Shown in pieces: positions 12,301 to 26,083 of a stretch of DNA of 64,000 bases (position 1 is the first letter of the stretch; each line of letters opens with the position of its first letter). The notes beneath the pieces were generated by a model that was not told the DNA's origin, did not search any database, and saw nothing but the letters and a program-made list of their open reading frames with translations. Origin of the DNA: Struthio camelus (taxonomy: Eukaryota > Chordata > Aves > Struthioniformes > Struthionidae); NCBI RefSeq assembly GCF_040807025.1, contig NC_090982.1:84494963-84558962 (forward strand), written 5' to 3'. Both the position numbers and the translations under genes were made by a program.

Positions 12301-15300
12301 TACTTTAAACACTGCAGTCGCTATATCTGTCTTCATCTCTGTGATCTTGTGTACAACTTGTTTGTGTTTATCAGCCCATCATAAAAGGGTTCAAATATCT
12401 AAGTAAAATGTATACTTATTTAGATTTATCAATTAAATGATAGTAGTTTGGACTACAGCTTAAGAGAAGGAAGCTGCTTGTCATTGTATGATGTTTTGGG
12501 TTTGAATTCAAGTAAGTTAATCCAAAATTGCAAGGGAATTGGACTAATTTGGTTTATATTTAAAAAAAAAAAAACACTTTGTGACAATTGTCTGATAATT
12601 CTAGAATAAAAAATAATTTTGAAGCCAAAATTTCTAGTATAACCTCAGTGGGTGTTAATATCTTTTTTTCCTTGAAGTTAATGCTGTTGGTTAATTTGGT
12701 GTTTGCCAATTCCTCCCCCGGTGTCATATCCAAGGGACGCAATTAGAAAAGTTTGTTTTCCTGAGTTAACATGCCTTAATAAACAATATTATGTTCTTAC
12801 TAAATGATGTCTTATCAAATGGCCTCAATGTCTTTAAAGCTGGCTTCAGTCGTGCTGGGGGATCTGGAGGAGCGACCAGGGATATTCCAGGATTGCTTGA
12901 CAGGGGCACCGTGTGGGATAGGAACTGCATAGGCAATGTCCTGGAAGAGGCCATGAACTGCTTTGCCGAGATGCAGAGGCAGACAGAGGAGAAATTTCGC
13001 ATGTGGATAGAAAAGCTAACCCGTCTTGACACGGATGAAGAAAGCAAGCAACAACTGGAGCCCAGGGAGCCTAAAATGCAACTAGTTGGCCAAAGAATCC
13101 CCCCTACCACGCAGTCAGGGGCATTCATGCAGATGCCTGATAGCCAAGTACTTCCGCAGCAGTCGTTTAATTCTTACGTGGGCTATCAAAATGTTGATGC
13201 TACGCTAGAGTTTCCAGCGACTTTTAATAACAATTTTCCACCTATCTTTCCAGAAAATGGGAATATTGCAGAGCATGATTTGAATCAGTCACAAACTTAA
13301 AACACATTAACTTTACAAACTTGATGTTGCTTTGGATTATGCTAAAAGGTTTGCTTCTCTCTTCATATATGTTTGTTTTGTTTTTTCTCTTTTGGGTTTT
13401 ATTACCATGATATCATTTTTTTTATTTATAGAGAATGTATATGTAGTTTAAAAAAACCCAGCACACAGTACACCCACGCGCATGTGCCAGCACACACATA
13501 CAGATACTTTTAACAAAAGAACCCACTCTAAGCTGTCTTCCCCAAACTTGGGAAGATAGAATCCTTGTTTAGATACCCCAGAATCAGTAGAGCTGTGTTT
13601 GTTACAGTAGGAGCACTCGGAGTATTCGTCCAAATGCTCTTTTTGCATGTTAAAGCATTTATATGATGAAATCAGCTTTATATTTAAAGATGCAAAGTAC
13701 CCTAGAGAATGAGATTAGATACAGACCCATAACATTTCCTTAGCTGTCCTCACTCCAAGTTTTACAACTGGAACATGTCACACATTAGCTTTTCTTCTTC
13801 CTTTTAAGGCAGAAATCATAAATAAGCTTACCCTAAAGACTTAACTATATGTAACGAATGTGCACAACTATTTTTCATCTCCCATTTAGTAGTTCATTTT
13901 TTGTCCAGAGCTTTTATAAATGTCACTGCTGTGTTGCATATGGTGTATTTAGAGGAAGCGGCTGTATTATATTGTGTGCACAGATACCCAAATATATACA
14001 TACACATGTATGTATTCACCTTGGGTGGAAATCATATCTTCTAATTTTAGGTGCCTAGTTTACTCTTCTGCCGAGCTCCTTCTGAGTCAATGGAAAGAGA
14101 TAAGCACCTACAAAGATACCTCCTGGCAATGTCTTTCTCTCCTATTAGTTGTCTAAACTCCCTGTATAAACAATTTAGAATAGATAACTTTCAGCTAAAG
14201 TGGGGTGAGATGAGTCACACCCAGAGTATGTGTGTGTGTGCATGCATGACCTGTGCGCACAAAACATTGCTGCTTTCTGATGTATATACGGTCAAACTGT
14301 ATCTTTCCTGCTGGAATAAAGATAGTAGTGTCAGTCCTGAGATAAGCAGCTGTGGATGGATGCATTGAGTCCTGGCACAGGAATTTAAAATAAAAGGCTT
14401 AATAGTCAAATTAGTAAACACTGTGGTGGTCTGAAGGTATGGTTTGCTGGTCTGGATCAGGCAGTAAGAGCCTCTGAGCCGCCTTTGGATGCCACTGAAA
14501 TCATTATTTACTTGTGATTGGGAATGCCGGAATATTAGTTTCATTTAAATAATACAGTAACTTGCTATTGTGTGGAGTTTTTTTATACTGATAGCTATCT
14601 TGAATAGGCAGGCTTGAAACTGTGATGTTTAAAGTAGGATTAATTTAAACTATATATTAGAAACACTTATTTAATTCTTCTATTAACAATACACACAGGG
14701 ATTTTTGGTCACCTCTCTAGTAAGGCCTTCCTTCATATGAAGTAACTTCTCCATAGCTACCAAAAATGTATATTTATCATCAGTTAGGATTTGTTAAAAG
14801 TTTCTAATACAAATCAAATCAAAATATAGTAATGGAAATTAAAAGTTTTTGCATAGATATAATTTAAGCAAAAGAGAACATTGTAGGTGTCTCTTGGCTC
14901 TGTAATCTTGTTTTTTAAACCTCAGTCACTTCTGAATTTTTTCAAATTATTTTAGTGTAAAATAAATTTAGTGAAAATACCACTGTATCTTCTGTAGGCC
15001 TGATTTCTACCCTCCTCCAAAAGTCAGTGGGAGTTTTTCCATCAGTATTCGTGGGTTTTGTATCAAACCTGTAATGGGAACTCCAGAAACGCGTTTCATT
15101 CTCAGTTTAATACTAATGTTAGCGGGTTAATATTCTTCTTGGCCCAGACTTTTTTTTTTTTAAAGTATATGATGCCCTCATTAAAAAACAATGAGCTTAG
15201 AGAGCTGTATTATTTTCGGAGTAACTGTTTGAGAGACTATGCAGGGGATAATTTTTAAGTACTCAAATTCTTTACAGATCACCTTCATGCATAATTTTGA

Positions 15301-18300
15301 TACAAAGATTTTGATATGAACTTGTAAGAAACTCCCTAGTCTGAAGTTGCGTGCATCTCTATAGGCAAACTTTAAAGGAGTTATTTTGTGTTTAATTGCA
15401 ATTTCATAAACTTGTCCTCACCTGTTTAAAAGCCAGGATCCTTCAGGGAAGATTAATTGCTGATTTAAAAGATACTGAATCCTTCTGGTGTTCATAGATT
15501 TGATATGTATACCTTCATGATGATAAGAGCAGCATATTTTAAAGCATGACAGCTTTACGCATCTTCCCATGCATGCAGAAGTGGCTTTTTGCAGTGACTG
15601 TTTTTTTTTTAATGTGTAGGAGTCACTTAACTCAGTATGTCTGTAAGCATGCCCTTCACAATTTTTATAAAATAGTGTCTATAGAGCAATTAGGTATTTT
15701 GAAACAAATGGTGTAAGGAGATCAGTTGGATTTATTTTTCTCTCAGACTCATGAAGACTTTTATGTACTGATCTCATGAATGGATAATAGTGGATAATAA
15801 TGAATAACTTTGTTAGGGACGTAGCCAGGGAAATTCCTGCCAACCTTCAGCATCTTGGTTAGGTAATTTTTTTTAAAAAAAACTGAAGCTGATCTTTAAG
15901 CATATAAATAAGATACACATTTGGATTTGGTTACTATAGGCAACGATAAAAACCTAGCTGTTACTACTGTTTTTTTTCATGTAAACAACAATGAATATGA
16001 AAGAACAAGCAGCGGATTATAGCAGCTGAATATACGGATTTTTAAACTATGCTGTTTCTAGGGTGAATTAAATCAAAGGCATCCAGAAGCCTGATGAGTT
16101 TATGGTTCGTGTTAGGTATAATTTTAACTTCCCCATGAAAGCTAGATAGTATTAAGAATACCTGTGCAAGAGCAGTGGCTGTAAATGGTTTTGTAAATGG
16201 TAAATATTATTTTGTTTGGTCACTCTTTTCCTTTGCCTCAAATATGGAGCAAGATCGTCAGCTGTCAGAAATCGGCTCCTTCAAAGTGGAAGTAGAGTTT
16301 GGTTCAGACAGTTGAATATCTGCTCCTTTAGCTTGTTTTCTGTGCGAGGAAGTGTGTTTCTCCTTCTAGGAGATGAGAGGGGATCGCTTCGTTGCTGTCC
16401 TTTAGGTGTAACACGACATGCTTGATGGAGATGATTGCAGAATTGGCAGGTTGTGCAATTAAACAGAAGCATCTGTCGTCTTGCGTTGTATTATGCATTT
16501 AAAAGATGCAGCCTATTGCAGGAAGCTGACCTTCGTATCCTGGTGCTAGTGAGGAGTCTGTTATTTCAGATGTATGTGCAACAGCGTTTGGCATGTCTTT
16601 GACAAAACAGACTTCTGGATTCCCGATACGGCATCCAATTTCAGATTTTTTTTTTTCTTGGAAAACTGGAAATATTTTTGCTGTATTATATAACTACAGT
16701 TATGTTTGTCATGGTTTCCATTATAAGCTCTTATTTTCAAAAGGCTTTGACTACAAACTTTCAGGGAGTTAAAATTTCTTCAGCTGAAATTTTAACATAA
16801 GTTTTAATCTTATCCACTCACTATTTTAATAAAATAGTTTGGCCTTATTTAAGGGTATCAGAGGAAAACTGTTCTCTCCAATGTGGAGCTATAACTTTGA
16901 ATGTATTTGCATGCTCAGATATCAACTTATTACTTCAAAACGACCAAATTTAAGTTGAGGGAGAAATCAGTAGGAGTTTTGCACAGATGTGGAGGATGAT
17001 AGGTTATAATTTAGAGTTTCTCTAATTACACTGTGTTTTATACTTCAGAACGGAGTGAAGAAACATTCTAGTTTCTTTAAAAAAAAAAAAAAAAGTTTAC
17101 TTGTGATCTTACAGTTTTCCATGAAAGAATAAATGCATTGTCAGATATTCAGCTGGTGTAAATTGGCATAATTCCTGTGTTGATGGTGCCGATTTAAAAC
17201 CAGCTGATGAATCTGGCCTATTCAGTTTTATACGTTGGCGTTCTTAATGCTGCAGTAGGTGTTGATGAGCACGGCAGACATTCGTGCGTGAGAGTAAGAG
17301 GACGCTCATGACCACAGATTCAGGGTTTAGTTGCAGGTGAAACAGAGCTACTTCATTAATATATATATATATTTTTAAACTAGTGCAAATGAAACAGAAA
17401 TCTTGATATAAAATCTAAATTTAAATGTCACTAAGGATCCCTGTCCAACTAACAACTCGGTAAATGAAAATTTAAAGGATCTGCTCCTAGAGTTGGACCC
17501 TGTGCAGAAATCCCTAGAAGTCTCTCGGGGTTTCGAGGGGGTATGATCGCAGGCTCGGAGGCGGCTGCGTTTGGGCCGCTTCCCTCCCTTTAGCGGGGTA
17601 TGATGACAAAGGTCTATAGGAAATTCCACCCTTGACCCGAGTTAGTTCCGCATCGTTTTATCTGAAGGTTTGGGGTTTTACTTCACATGCCTTTAACGAA
17701 ATGTCTGTACTTTCAGGTTTTAGTCTGAAAAAACTGTTTTTTTCCAGGTAAATTTTGTTGGGTATGTCAAGGAAAGGTAGTGAAACTAGTCAGGGTTTCT
17801 GTTGCAAAAAATAAATCCGCTAAGGGGAGGGGGGAAGGAAAAAAGTTCTCAGATCCTTCAGTTATACTGAGCTTCAATTTTACTTGTAACAATATTAGGA
17901 CAAAGTAATTCAGGCAGAAATACGCATCTCAGCTATTTCGTGAGTTCTCAGTGTCTTTTAGTGTTCTTGCAGGATTGTTACGCTATTTTGTCAGAGCTGC
18001 TAAAGTTAAGAATGGAGGGCCAATCTTAACTTAAACTGAGATTATATTTGGCAATTATTTTACAAATTAAACCATATTTATTATCAATGATTTTTCTTGT
18101 TAATGTATTTTTTCTCTTCCTGTATCACGTGCTGTAAATGTGTGGGTTTTTTAATACTATTTCAAGGTCATTAGAAGTTAAATCTTAGCCCCATTAAAAC
18201 CCAGTAGAAAATTTCTACTCGTTTCAACGGGGCTAGTATTTCACCTCACCTTAAAAACAGAGCTTAGTCTGCAGTTCAGGGGAATACCTCAGTTGACTTT

Positions 18301-21300
18301 AATGGGAGCCTTTGCCTGATCAGAGCGCGTAGGTCGGGCCCACGGGGTAGATGTTTGATTCAGAATCAAAGCGATCGAGGTCTGCGCTGTGGCCCCTGCA
18401 GTTACCTCTGAAAGTATTTGAGCAATTGCGCTGTAAAATTTGTACTGTAGAAGCTAAATACTCAGGCTGATTGATAAAAGATGGACAGTACCTTGCAAAA
18501 CGTGAAGCTCAGAAACCTGCCTTTCTCACAAATGGGATCTCTCTTGTACGGTGGTAGGTGTTAGATCAGCGAAATGAAGGCACATGGAAGAAAAAAGTGT
18601 ATTAAGTTTAAAAAATAAAAATAAAAAAAAATCCGCTGCTGTGTTCAGTCTCAGACTGATCAAGCAGAGGCTTAGCCTGGCCCATGCAAGTTTTGCATTT
18701 TGTCCTCAGCAGTCTTTCCATGGGAAGATGCAATTTCCACCCATAACCTGGTGGAGGATTCTGGAGGGGCGGGTGCGTGCGTTTGCCTGCCTTTTGCTAA
18801 TGTAACTTGTATCAACATAGGGCTTTTTTGGCTAGCAGAGCTTTGTAGGAGTAGGATGTGACTGTTTTCAAAATCCTCTTGCTACGCTTCTGCAAGCAAA
18901 CCTCTGGGGTAGAGACCTGGCTTATATGTCTGTTTCTGCACTTAATCAGTCATCAGGTGGCAAAACAAATGATATGATACATGTCAAATAAAAAGCGCAC
19001 ATCATTTCTTGGAGTTTTCAGTGCACAGCCACGTTCCATGTGCCTTTGCTTAACGCACAAGGAAAGTAACTTTATTGGGTGTTTGTATATAATTCAGTGA
19101 AACAAATCCAAGATATTTTCCATCTAGTCATCAAAAAGCCTGAAAGAATGAATGTTGAGCAGCAAGACTTGAATTTTTTGAGATCTCTTTTGGTGTGATA
19201 TATCAAAAATGATCCAGTCTGAGAACAGATGCTCATTTAATCATGTCGTTTTGATTTTATTATTACAGTTTAAAAAAAAAAAAACAAAAAACTTTACTGT
19301 TTGAAATGAAGGAAAATATGAGGAACGTGAATTTCATCAATAATTTTTTTTTCACCTTATGATTTTAGGGAGAATGTTGTTACACTACTATTGTTTTTAT
19401 TGTATTTACAGTGTATCCTTTACCTAACCTTGTAAATTTTGAAATGTAACTACTGTAACCTGGAATAAATAAATAAATATAAATAGTAATAAAGTGTTTC
19501 ATGTTACTAAATAACACATAAAAGCAAAGATTCCTCCATTCCCCCTTTGGGGAATTGTTTTGGGGTTTAGCTAGCTTATGCCGTTTGAACTGCACATGCT
19601 TTAGGAAACTGTAGCTCTGGGCGTTGTCTTAATAATACAGGTTAGTATTGTTTATCTAAAACATAAGCTGTCATTTCAGCTTGTCGTCTTAAATGTGAAG
19701 CTGTTCTGTTTGGATCAAAGTTACTGATACGTTTACTGTAAAACTATTTTGCAAGTCACTTAGAACGAAATCCTCTGGGTCTCAGGTTTTGGCGTGCAAT
19801 ACGCTTTGATTACGGCAGTGATCATCTAATCTTAAAATTTATATAATTATAAAAGTCCATTCCATGTTTTGCCTAATCTTGAAGTAAGTAGGACTGTCTC
19901 CTAAATTTTAATGTCAAGTGTAAATGTGGGACTTGTTGGGTCTCTTTCTTTTAAAATATTATCTTTTAACCAATGCAACTTAATTTAGAGTACTGAGGTT
20001 CAGATGAAACAAAGCAGTAGATATGTTCGTAGAGAAGATTCAGAAGTGGTATCTGGGAGTGAGACTAGAAGACCCTGTGTCGGTTTAAGCTTATGAGTGT
20101 CTGGATGCCTTTGCGTTTTGCCTTTTTAGCTTTTGCGTGGCTCAAGAAAACATTCTTAAATGCCATTTTTAAAGAAATCCTCGAAAATTTACCAGTTAAA
20201 AATAGCTCAGTAATTTGAGGGAAGTGCTATTTTCTGTTAAGTCGAACTCCTCTGCTTGTTAGCCTTGGGCAAGCCACGAGTCGCTGTTTGCCTCAGTTTC
20301 CCCTATAGGCAAAACAAAGACAATAGCCACTTCAGAGCTCTTTGAGATCCACTAATGGAAAGCTTTCCATAAGAGTAAAGTGGTGTAATTATTATTGCTG
20401 CTATTGTTGTGCCTGTTCTGTGTGTTTCGAAGCTTAGGGTGATATTCACACCCAAATAAGGCTCCATGTCTCATCGTCGGAAAGACATTGATGACTCCAG
20501 AGGGCAATTCAGACCGCTAAAATTAGGATTTTAATTTTGGATCAGGGTTGTCCCCTGGAGTCTTCAGTCCTTTTCTACTTCTTGTGGAGAAAATATAGTG
20601 AAGTGCATAAAACAGTGTACATCCCATCCCTAAGGCTGGAATTGAGCTTGCTGAACTTCAGCTGTCTAAAAATGAGGTGCCTTGTCTGAAGTAGTTGCCT
20701 GAGCTGTCTCTGTTTACAGGGGGTAGTGAGGTGACCCAAGCTGATGATAAACTGCCATTTAGACCCCCAGTTTTCTTCCTTCCTTCCAGGATGAGGTTAC
20801 TTTGCCCCCCGAAGTTTCTCCCGCTGTTGATTATAGAGGGAGTTTAGGTGCCTGGCGGAGACTAGATGCCTGATTCCAAGCAACCTAAAGAGGGATGATG
20901 ACATTTTAATGGCTTAATTCCCCTTTCAGCTTCTGCTAGCTAATTTTTTTTTGTTTGTATGATAAAGTGACCTAGTATGGTGGTGCACAGCTAAACAGCC
21001 GTTTCAGCACACCGGTAGCGGGTGCTTTGTGTAGGATGACGTTTTTAACCTACAACTGCAACTTTAAGGTTGATTTGCAGCACCACCACCGCTTGCTTGT
21101 GCCATTAGAGTGACTTTAGGGAGCAATAGGAGTATATATATGTTATAACGCAATATAGATCACTGAACTTTGAGATGTGGCTCTATGAAAGCACACCAGG
21201 GGCTCGCACACGTGAAATTACTGCATTTGCTACGTTGCAAACTTAAAACTTCGTATGCGTAGACATGGGTTTTTGTGCATGTGGCTTTTACCTCAGTTGA

Positions 21301-24300
21301 CTCAAGTGGAATTAGTTGTGAAGAGCTCTGTAAATTAAGAGACAATTGGATACTTGGAAGCTTTGTCCCTGTAATGACCTCTGCCTCTCAAGTCTCCAAA
21401 ATCCTCCCAGTCTTTCCCTTCCCCCCATTAACGTTAAATGTCAACCGCTATATTTTGCTGCTGGTACTCATTAACTTTCAGCCTTGTCTTTTTTTTTAAG
21501 CATTTATTGCTTTACTAATGAATTAAAGCCTATCACCAGTGTAACATAAGTCTTTTGGCTACCTCAGGTTCTTAGAGGATTTGATTTGTCTTAAATATAT
21601 TGTGTAAATGACTGACCGAAGAACCTCCCACTTCTGCTTTATTGAATTTTGATTCTGTCGTGGTTTTGTTTTGGTGTCTGCTTTTTCTGTCTTTTGAAAC
21701 CCTGTTACTGTCAATTATTACAAAAGAGCAGCACCGTTCCCAAAAAAAAAAAAAAAAAGTTGATAAAAGTTAGAATTGTGCTTTTAGTTAATCCTTCACC
21801 TTTTCAACCTGAAAGCATTTTTTCATTTCGTGTTTCCTAGCTGAAGTGAATTGGCCTTATTTCTTGGTACCACGCGTTCGCTTTGCGTCCCACCATCAGC
21901 CGATTGTGTCGTTGGCTGGGGAAGTATTATTTCCAAATGTAACCCCTCCTCCCCATCCTTGCGGTGCTGAAAAGGAAACAGGGAATTTTTAGAGAATTTT
22001 TTGGTAAGTCTGGGCTGCAGCTTTCATCTCGTTGCAGTTGTTTACAGCCAAACTGTACATCTCTGCTGATGTAAGTGTACCCTGGACAGCTACAGCTAAT
22101 CGCAATGGAATGATTTTTCTTTTTTTGTTTTGGAGCATCCACAAGCTCTTTGCTGTGCTGTGTCTCTGGGCAGAGAGTACTAGGGTTTTTTTTAAGTAGG
22201 CGTTACCGCTATTACATATGGAGGCATTTATTGCTTATTTCTTTTATGCGTGCTGAGAATCAAAGGGTTTTGTTTGAGTTTTGTGACCGTTATCTTGGCC
22301 GAGTTGGTCATTTACTGGTGATAGGTATGGATGGCCCTGGTATGGGGGAGACTTTTGTTTCCAAATATGATTTTGAAAGGCAAGGCTGAGAAAAGCAAAA
22401 ATATACCTCTGCTGTGAATATTTTGTAAGTAGTCAGCTTGTTTCTTCCAGATCCTTAAACTGGTGGCTGTTAAACTGACAAATATAATTATAGTATGTAA
22501 ATTCTATTGAAAATATTTTTATCTGTTTGATGTATGCTAAATTTAAGCTAAGTTATAAGGTGTGCTGTTTGGAAGTGTGGAAGATACAAGAGTGGAGCTA
22601 CAGATAACAAGTTTATGCTTGTATTTCCTACTGATGAAGACTTTCACACAAGTTATTTCTATGGGTAGGTGATGAGAATATCACTCTGCATGTATATACA
22701 TTTATTATACATTTTTGCATGATTATACATGTAGGAGTGGTACAATTTTGACTTGAGACTATTGGTGCCTTTTGTCCAAATATAATTTCACTTGGGTAGA
22801 CACGTCTGTCTAAATTAATTTTTGCTTCTACTTTTGGAGATCTTAGTAAGAAGTGAGAGAAACAAAAATCTGAAGGAATCACACATAGCTCCTGAAATTT
22901 TAGATAACCTACTGTGAAAATGGTCAAACAGTCAATATTGTACTTGACCCTCGTATCTTCTGCACTCAACTGTTTATTTTTATAGATCACATAATATATG
23001 TTCACGCTGAACTCTGATGATAAGACTGAAAACATTCCCCTCCATGTGTCAGTCCAATTGTAACTTCTGCATGTAATTCAGTCATAGGCTTGCACAAATA
23101 ATTGACCAAATATCAGCCAACTTAATTTTAAACTTGATATTCCATTATTTTGTAAATATTTTTATGAAGAAAAAGATTGTCTTTCAGTTAAGTATCCGAA
23201 TTTCTTTTCCAGTCATAATCATCAGTGTTTCATGTTGCGAACAGTTTGGTCTTTAATACATTGACATTTAACTACTCATTTATTTTTGTCGGGTCTGTTT
23301 TAAGTTTGTAATATAACATTGTTTTATGAAATTGTTAATTTGGAGGCAGGTCTGATCTGAAATATTTTGTGAATTTCTTCATACGTGATTGCAAAACTGA
23401 GCTCTAGTATAACTTAAGCAATATGGTCACTCTTTAATGAAGTGTGTTGCTAACCACAAAATAGGAGTTTCTTAAAATATTGTGTTGAATGATGTTTCAG
23501 GGACCAAATTAAAAACAAAACAAGCACCTTAGTAGTTACAGCTTTTTAGAAAACTAAATTTTAAGCTTCTCGTTCATACTGTTCTTTTCGTCTTCAGCAA
23601 TAAACATTTAACACTTCTAAAAGAAGCCAATCTTTCCTTTAAAAAAAACTTTTGTTTTTTGAGAATCATTTTTTTTTCTTTAATCCTTTTACAGTTCTGA
23701 AGCTCCTATCTTTCTAGAGACGTTATTAGTGTGCTGTATTAATGATAACCTTCTTTATATATCGTACCTCAGAATGAAAAAGCTCTTCAGACATTCGGTT
23801 GTCAAAACTGCTTTGGATTTACGGCATTATACTACCAAAGCAGCTGAGCTTTGGCCCAAACTGTTTTTCCATTCAGCACTCATTTCTGTGGATGAAGTCT
23901 CAGCCCAAATGAAGTTTTGGTTCTGCCACTGTGGGGGAATGAGAACTTGAGCCTTTCTCACCCACTTATCCATAAACTGTAGTTACTAGATGCGGCCTTA
24001 TATTTGAATTAAAATGTGCTTCCTTTCAAAATTAGGATATTTTTCCCTCCTCTCTTTGCTTCCACATTAATTCTTGTCTTGAATTTGACTTTATTCTGAG
24101 CCTCTTTTCTTTCTAGTGTGCTCTCTAATTATAAGTTGTTTTCATTCCTCACAAAGAAAATACTCCATCCTAACAAAATAGACCAAAAATTATCTTTTTG
24201 TTGTTCCTCAATAGCAGTTATCAGAACAGTGTCAAGCAAAATCTCTCCCTCTTTTGCCCATCAGTTTGGTGGCCAAAGATTTATGTGGTGAACGTACAGA

Positions 24301-26036
24301 ATTAAAAGTATATTTATCACGGCACGTTACAGTTTTGTTTTGTGTTATTCTTTATCTTAAGAAAGCAAACCCAAAAAACACTGCAGTTATGAAAAATTCT
24401 CCTGTCCTTGACAGGAAAATGTTATGTAAGGAAACTTGCCTAATGTTAAATTTATTGCAACTGGATCAGTTATAACGGAAAGTTTTATCAAATCAACCCT
24501 AAAGTAATGTAAGCTGTCGTTTGAGTTTTATAAAATTCTCTAGTTAAGTATCTTGTCTTGTCAAATTTAATGTCCTGTAGTTCAGAAAACTCTCTCTTAT
24601 TTCAAACGGAGGTTCTTTATCCTTCTAGGATTGTAAATGCAATGTTGTCAGATATGGAGACGTTTATGTGTTCATGTAAAAGATGATGGCCAAATAACGG
24701 ATACGATGACAAGACAAGCTTAAACCGCTGTTTTTCTTACGTCTGTGATTTCTGTGTATGCAAACATTAAAATGTCTCTGAAATCTCAGCCTGTATTCAT
24801 TAACTGAAGTTTAATAATTGATAGTTCCTTAAGAGCTTCCTATAGGAGAATGCATTGATCCTAAAAACAAGTTATTTCTACTTTTAAAAGTGTCTTTCAC
24901 AATATGCAGATATCTAATACCCATTGCTTTTCTTTCTTTCTGCAGATGGACCTCCAGTTGTAGCTCATTATGATATATCAGACACGAATTCAGACCCAGA
25001 AGTGGTAAATGTGGACAATCTGTTGGCGGCTGCAGTAGTTCAAGAGCACAATAATTCTTTAGGAAATCAAGACTCAGGATCTACCTGGAGGACCAGAGGG
25101 CTGCTAGATGAACTGAGTGCTGATGCAGGTTTGTTTAAATTCTCCTCCTCTGATGTTTGTTCCAGCATCTCAGCCAGTGTCCTGCCTTCCTTCCTTTCAA
25201 TATTTTTATAATTTATGTAGCTTTAAAAGCACCTTGGGTGGATTATGCAATACAACTGTATGTTTATGAACTGTGTTTATTAAAAATGCCTGACATTTAT
25301 CCCATTATACGGCTAGTAAGAATTGACAAAAATTCCTGCAATGTATTTTTTCCCACCCCAGTTTTCTTACCTCTTTTTCTACTCCTTTCCCCTGTAGTTA
25401 CTCTTTGGAATTTAAATCTGTGGGGGTGTTTTGGGTTTTATATGAGGGTGAGTGAAGTGCTACTGAAAGGTTGATTATGATCACCCCTGTCCTCAGCTAG
25501 TAAAGTGAGTAACATGCTAGTAAATGATGAGGTCATAATCTCGCTTTAGTTATTGCAATTGTCTGTGTATTTGTCTTTTTTTGTCTCTCGTTTGTCTTTT
25601 TATTTCCTTATAATACAAACATTAACTGTTGCCTTATGCCATCTGCATGTCTAACATACTGTAGAAGATTGGACATACCAGCATCAGATATGGAAGGTGA
25701 GAAGGTGCTGATAAGAGGGTTTAGCATCAAGAGACAGGAAAGAAGTTAGTTTTAAGAAAGCAAGAGCAGGAACATTGTGGAAGGGTGCAGAGTGCGTATA
25801 CCTCATAACAGTTTTTCAGCTCCACCTAATACTTGCAGCCTTTCACTAGCGGAAGAGTTAAACAACAACATGAAGCGCTGCTATGTTTTGGATACAGAGA
25901 GTTAGGGGGGAATATTTCCTGTCAAGCAGTATGAATATTATTTGGGATTTCAGATTAACTAGCCTAGATAAAGCCTTTGGAAAATGAGAAGATATGGAAG
26001 TAGTGTTCATGCTGTGGAGAAAATATCCTCCTAAGG

Positions 26037-26083
<47 letters not shown>

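Larger units (their letters stand above)
6386..24945 (+). other. ARK2N: ARK2N intron between coding exons 1 and 2 (18.6 kb)
   Basis: This is mostly AT-rich intron sequence. It holds MITE-type relics (7765-7840, 14995-15060, 17139-17222, 18284-18346), a MIR-like SINE (20240-20415), poly(A) tracts near 17080 and 21740, and the exon-like reading frame at 12840-13300. Other open frames, such as 8068-8295, 8598-8873 and 22628-23035, have no recognisable protein character. No RNA gene was recognised. Confidence 0.85.
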
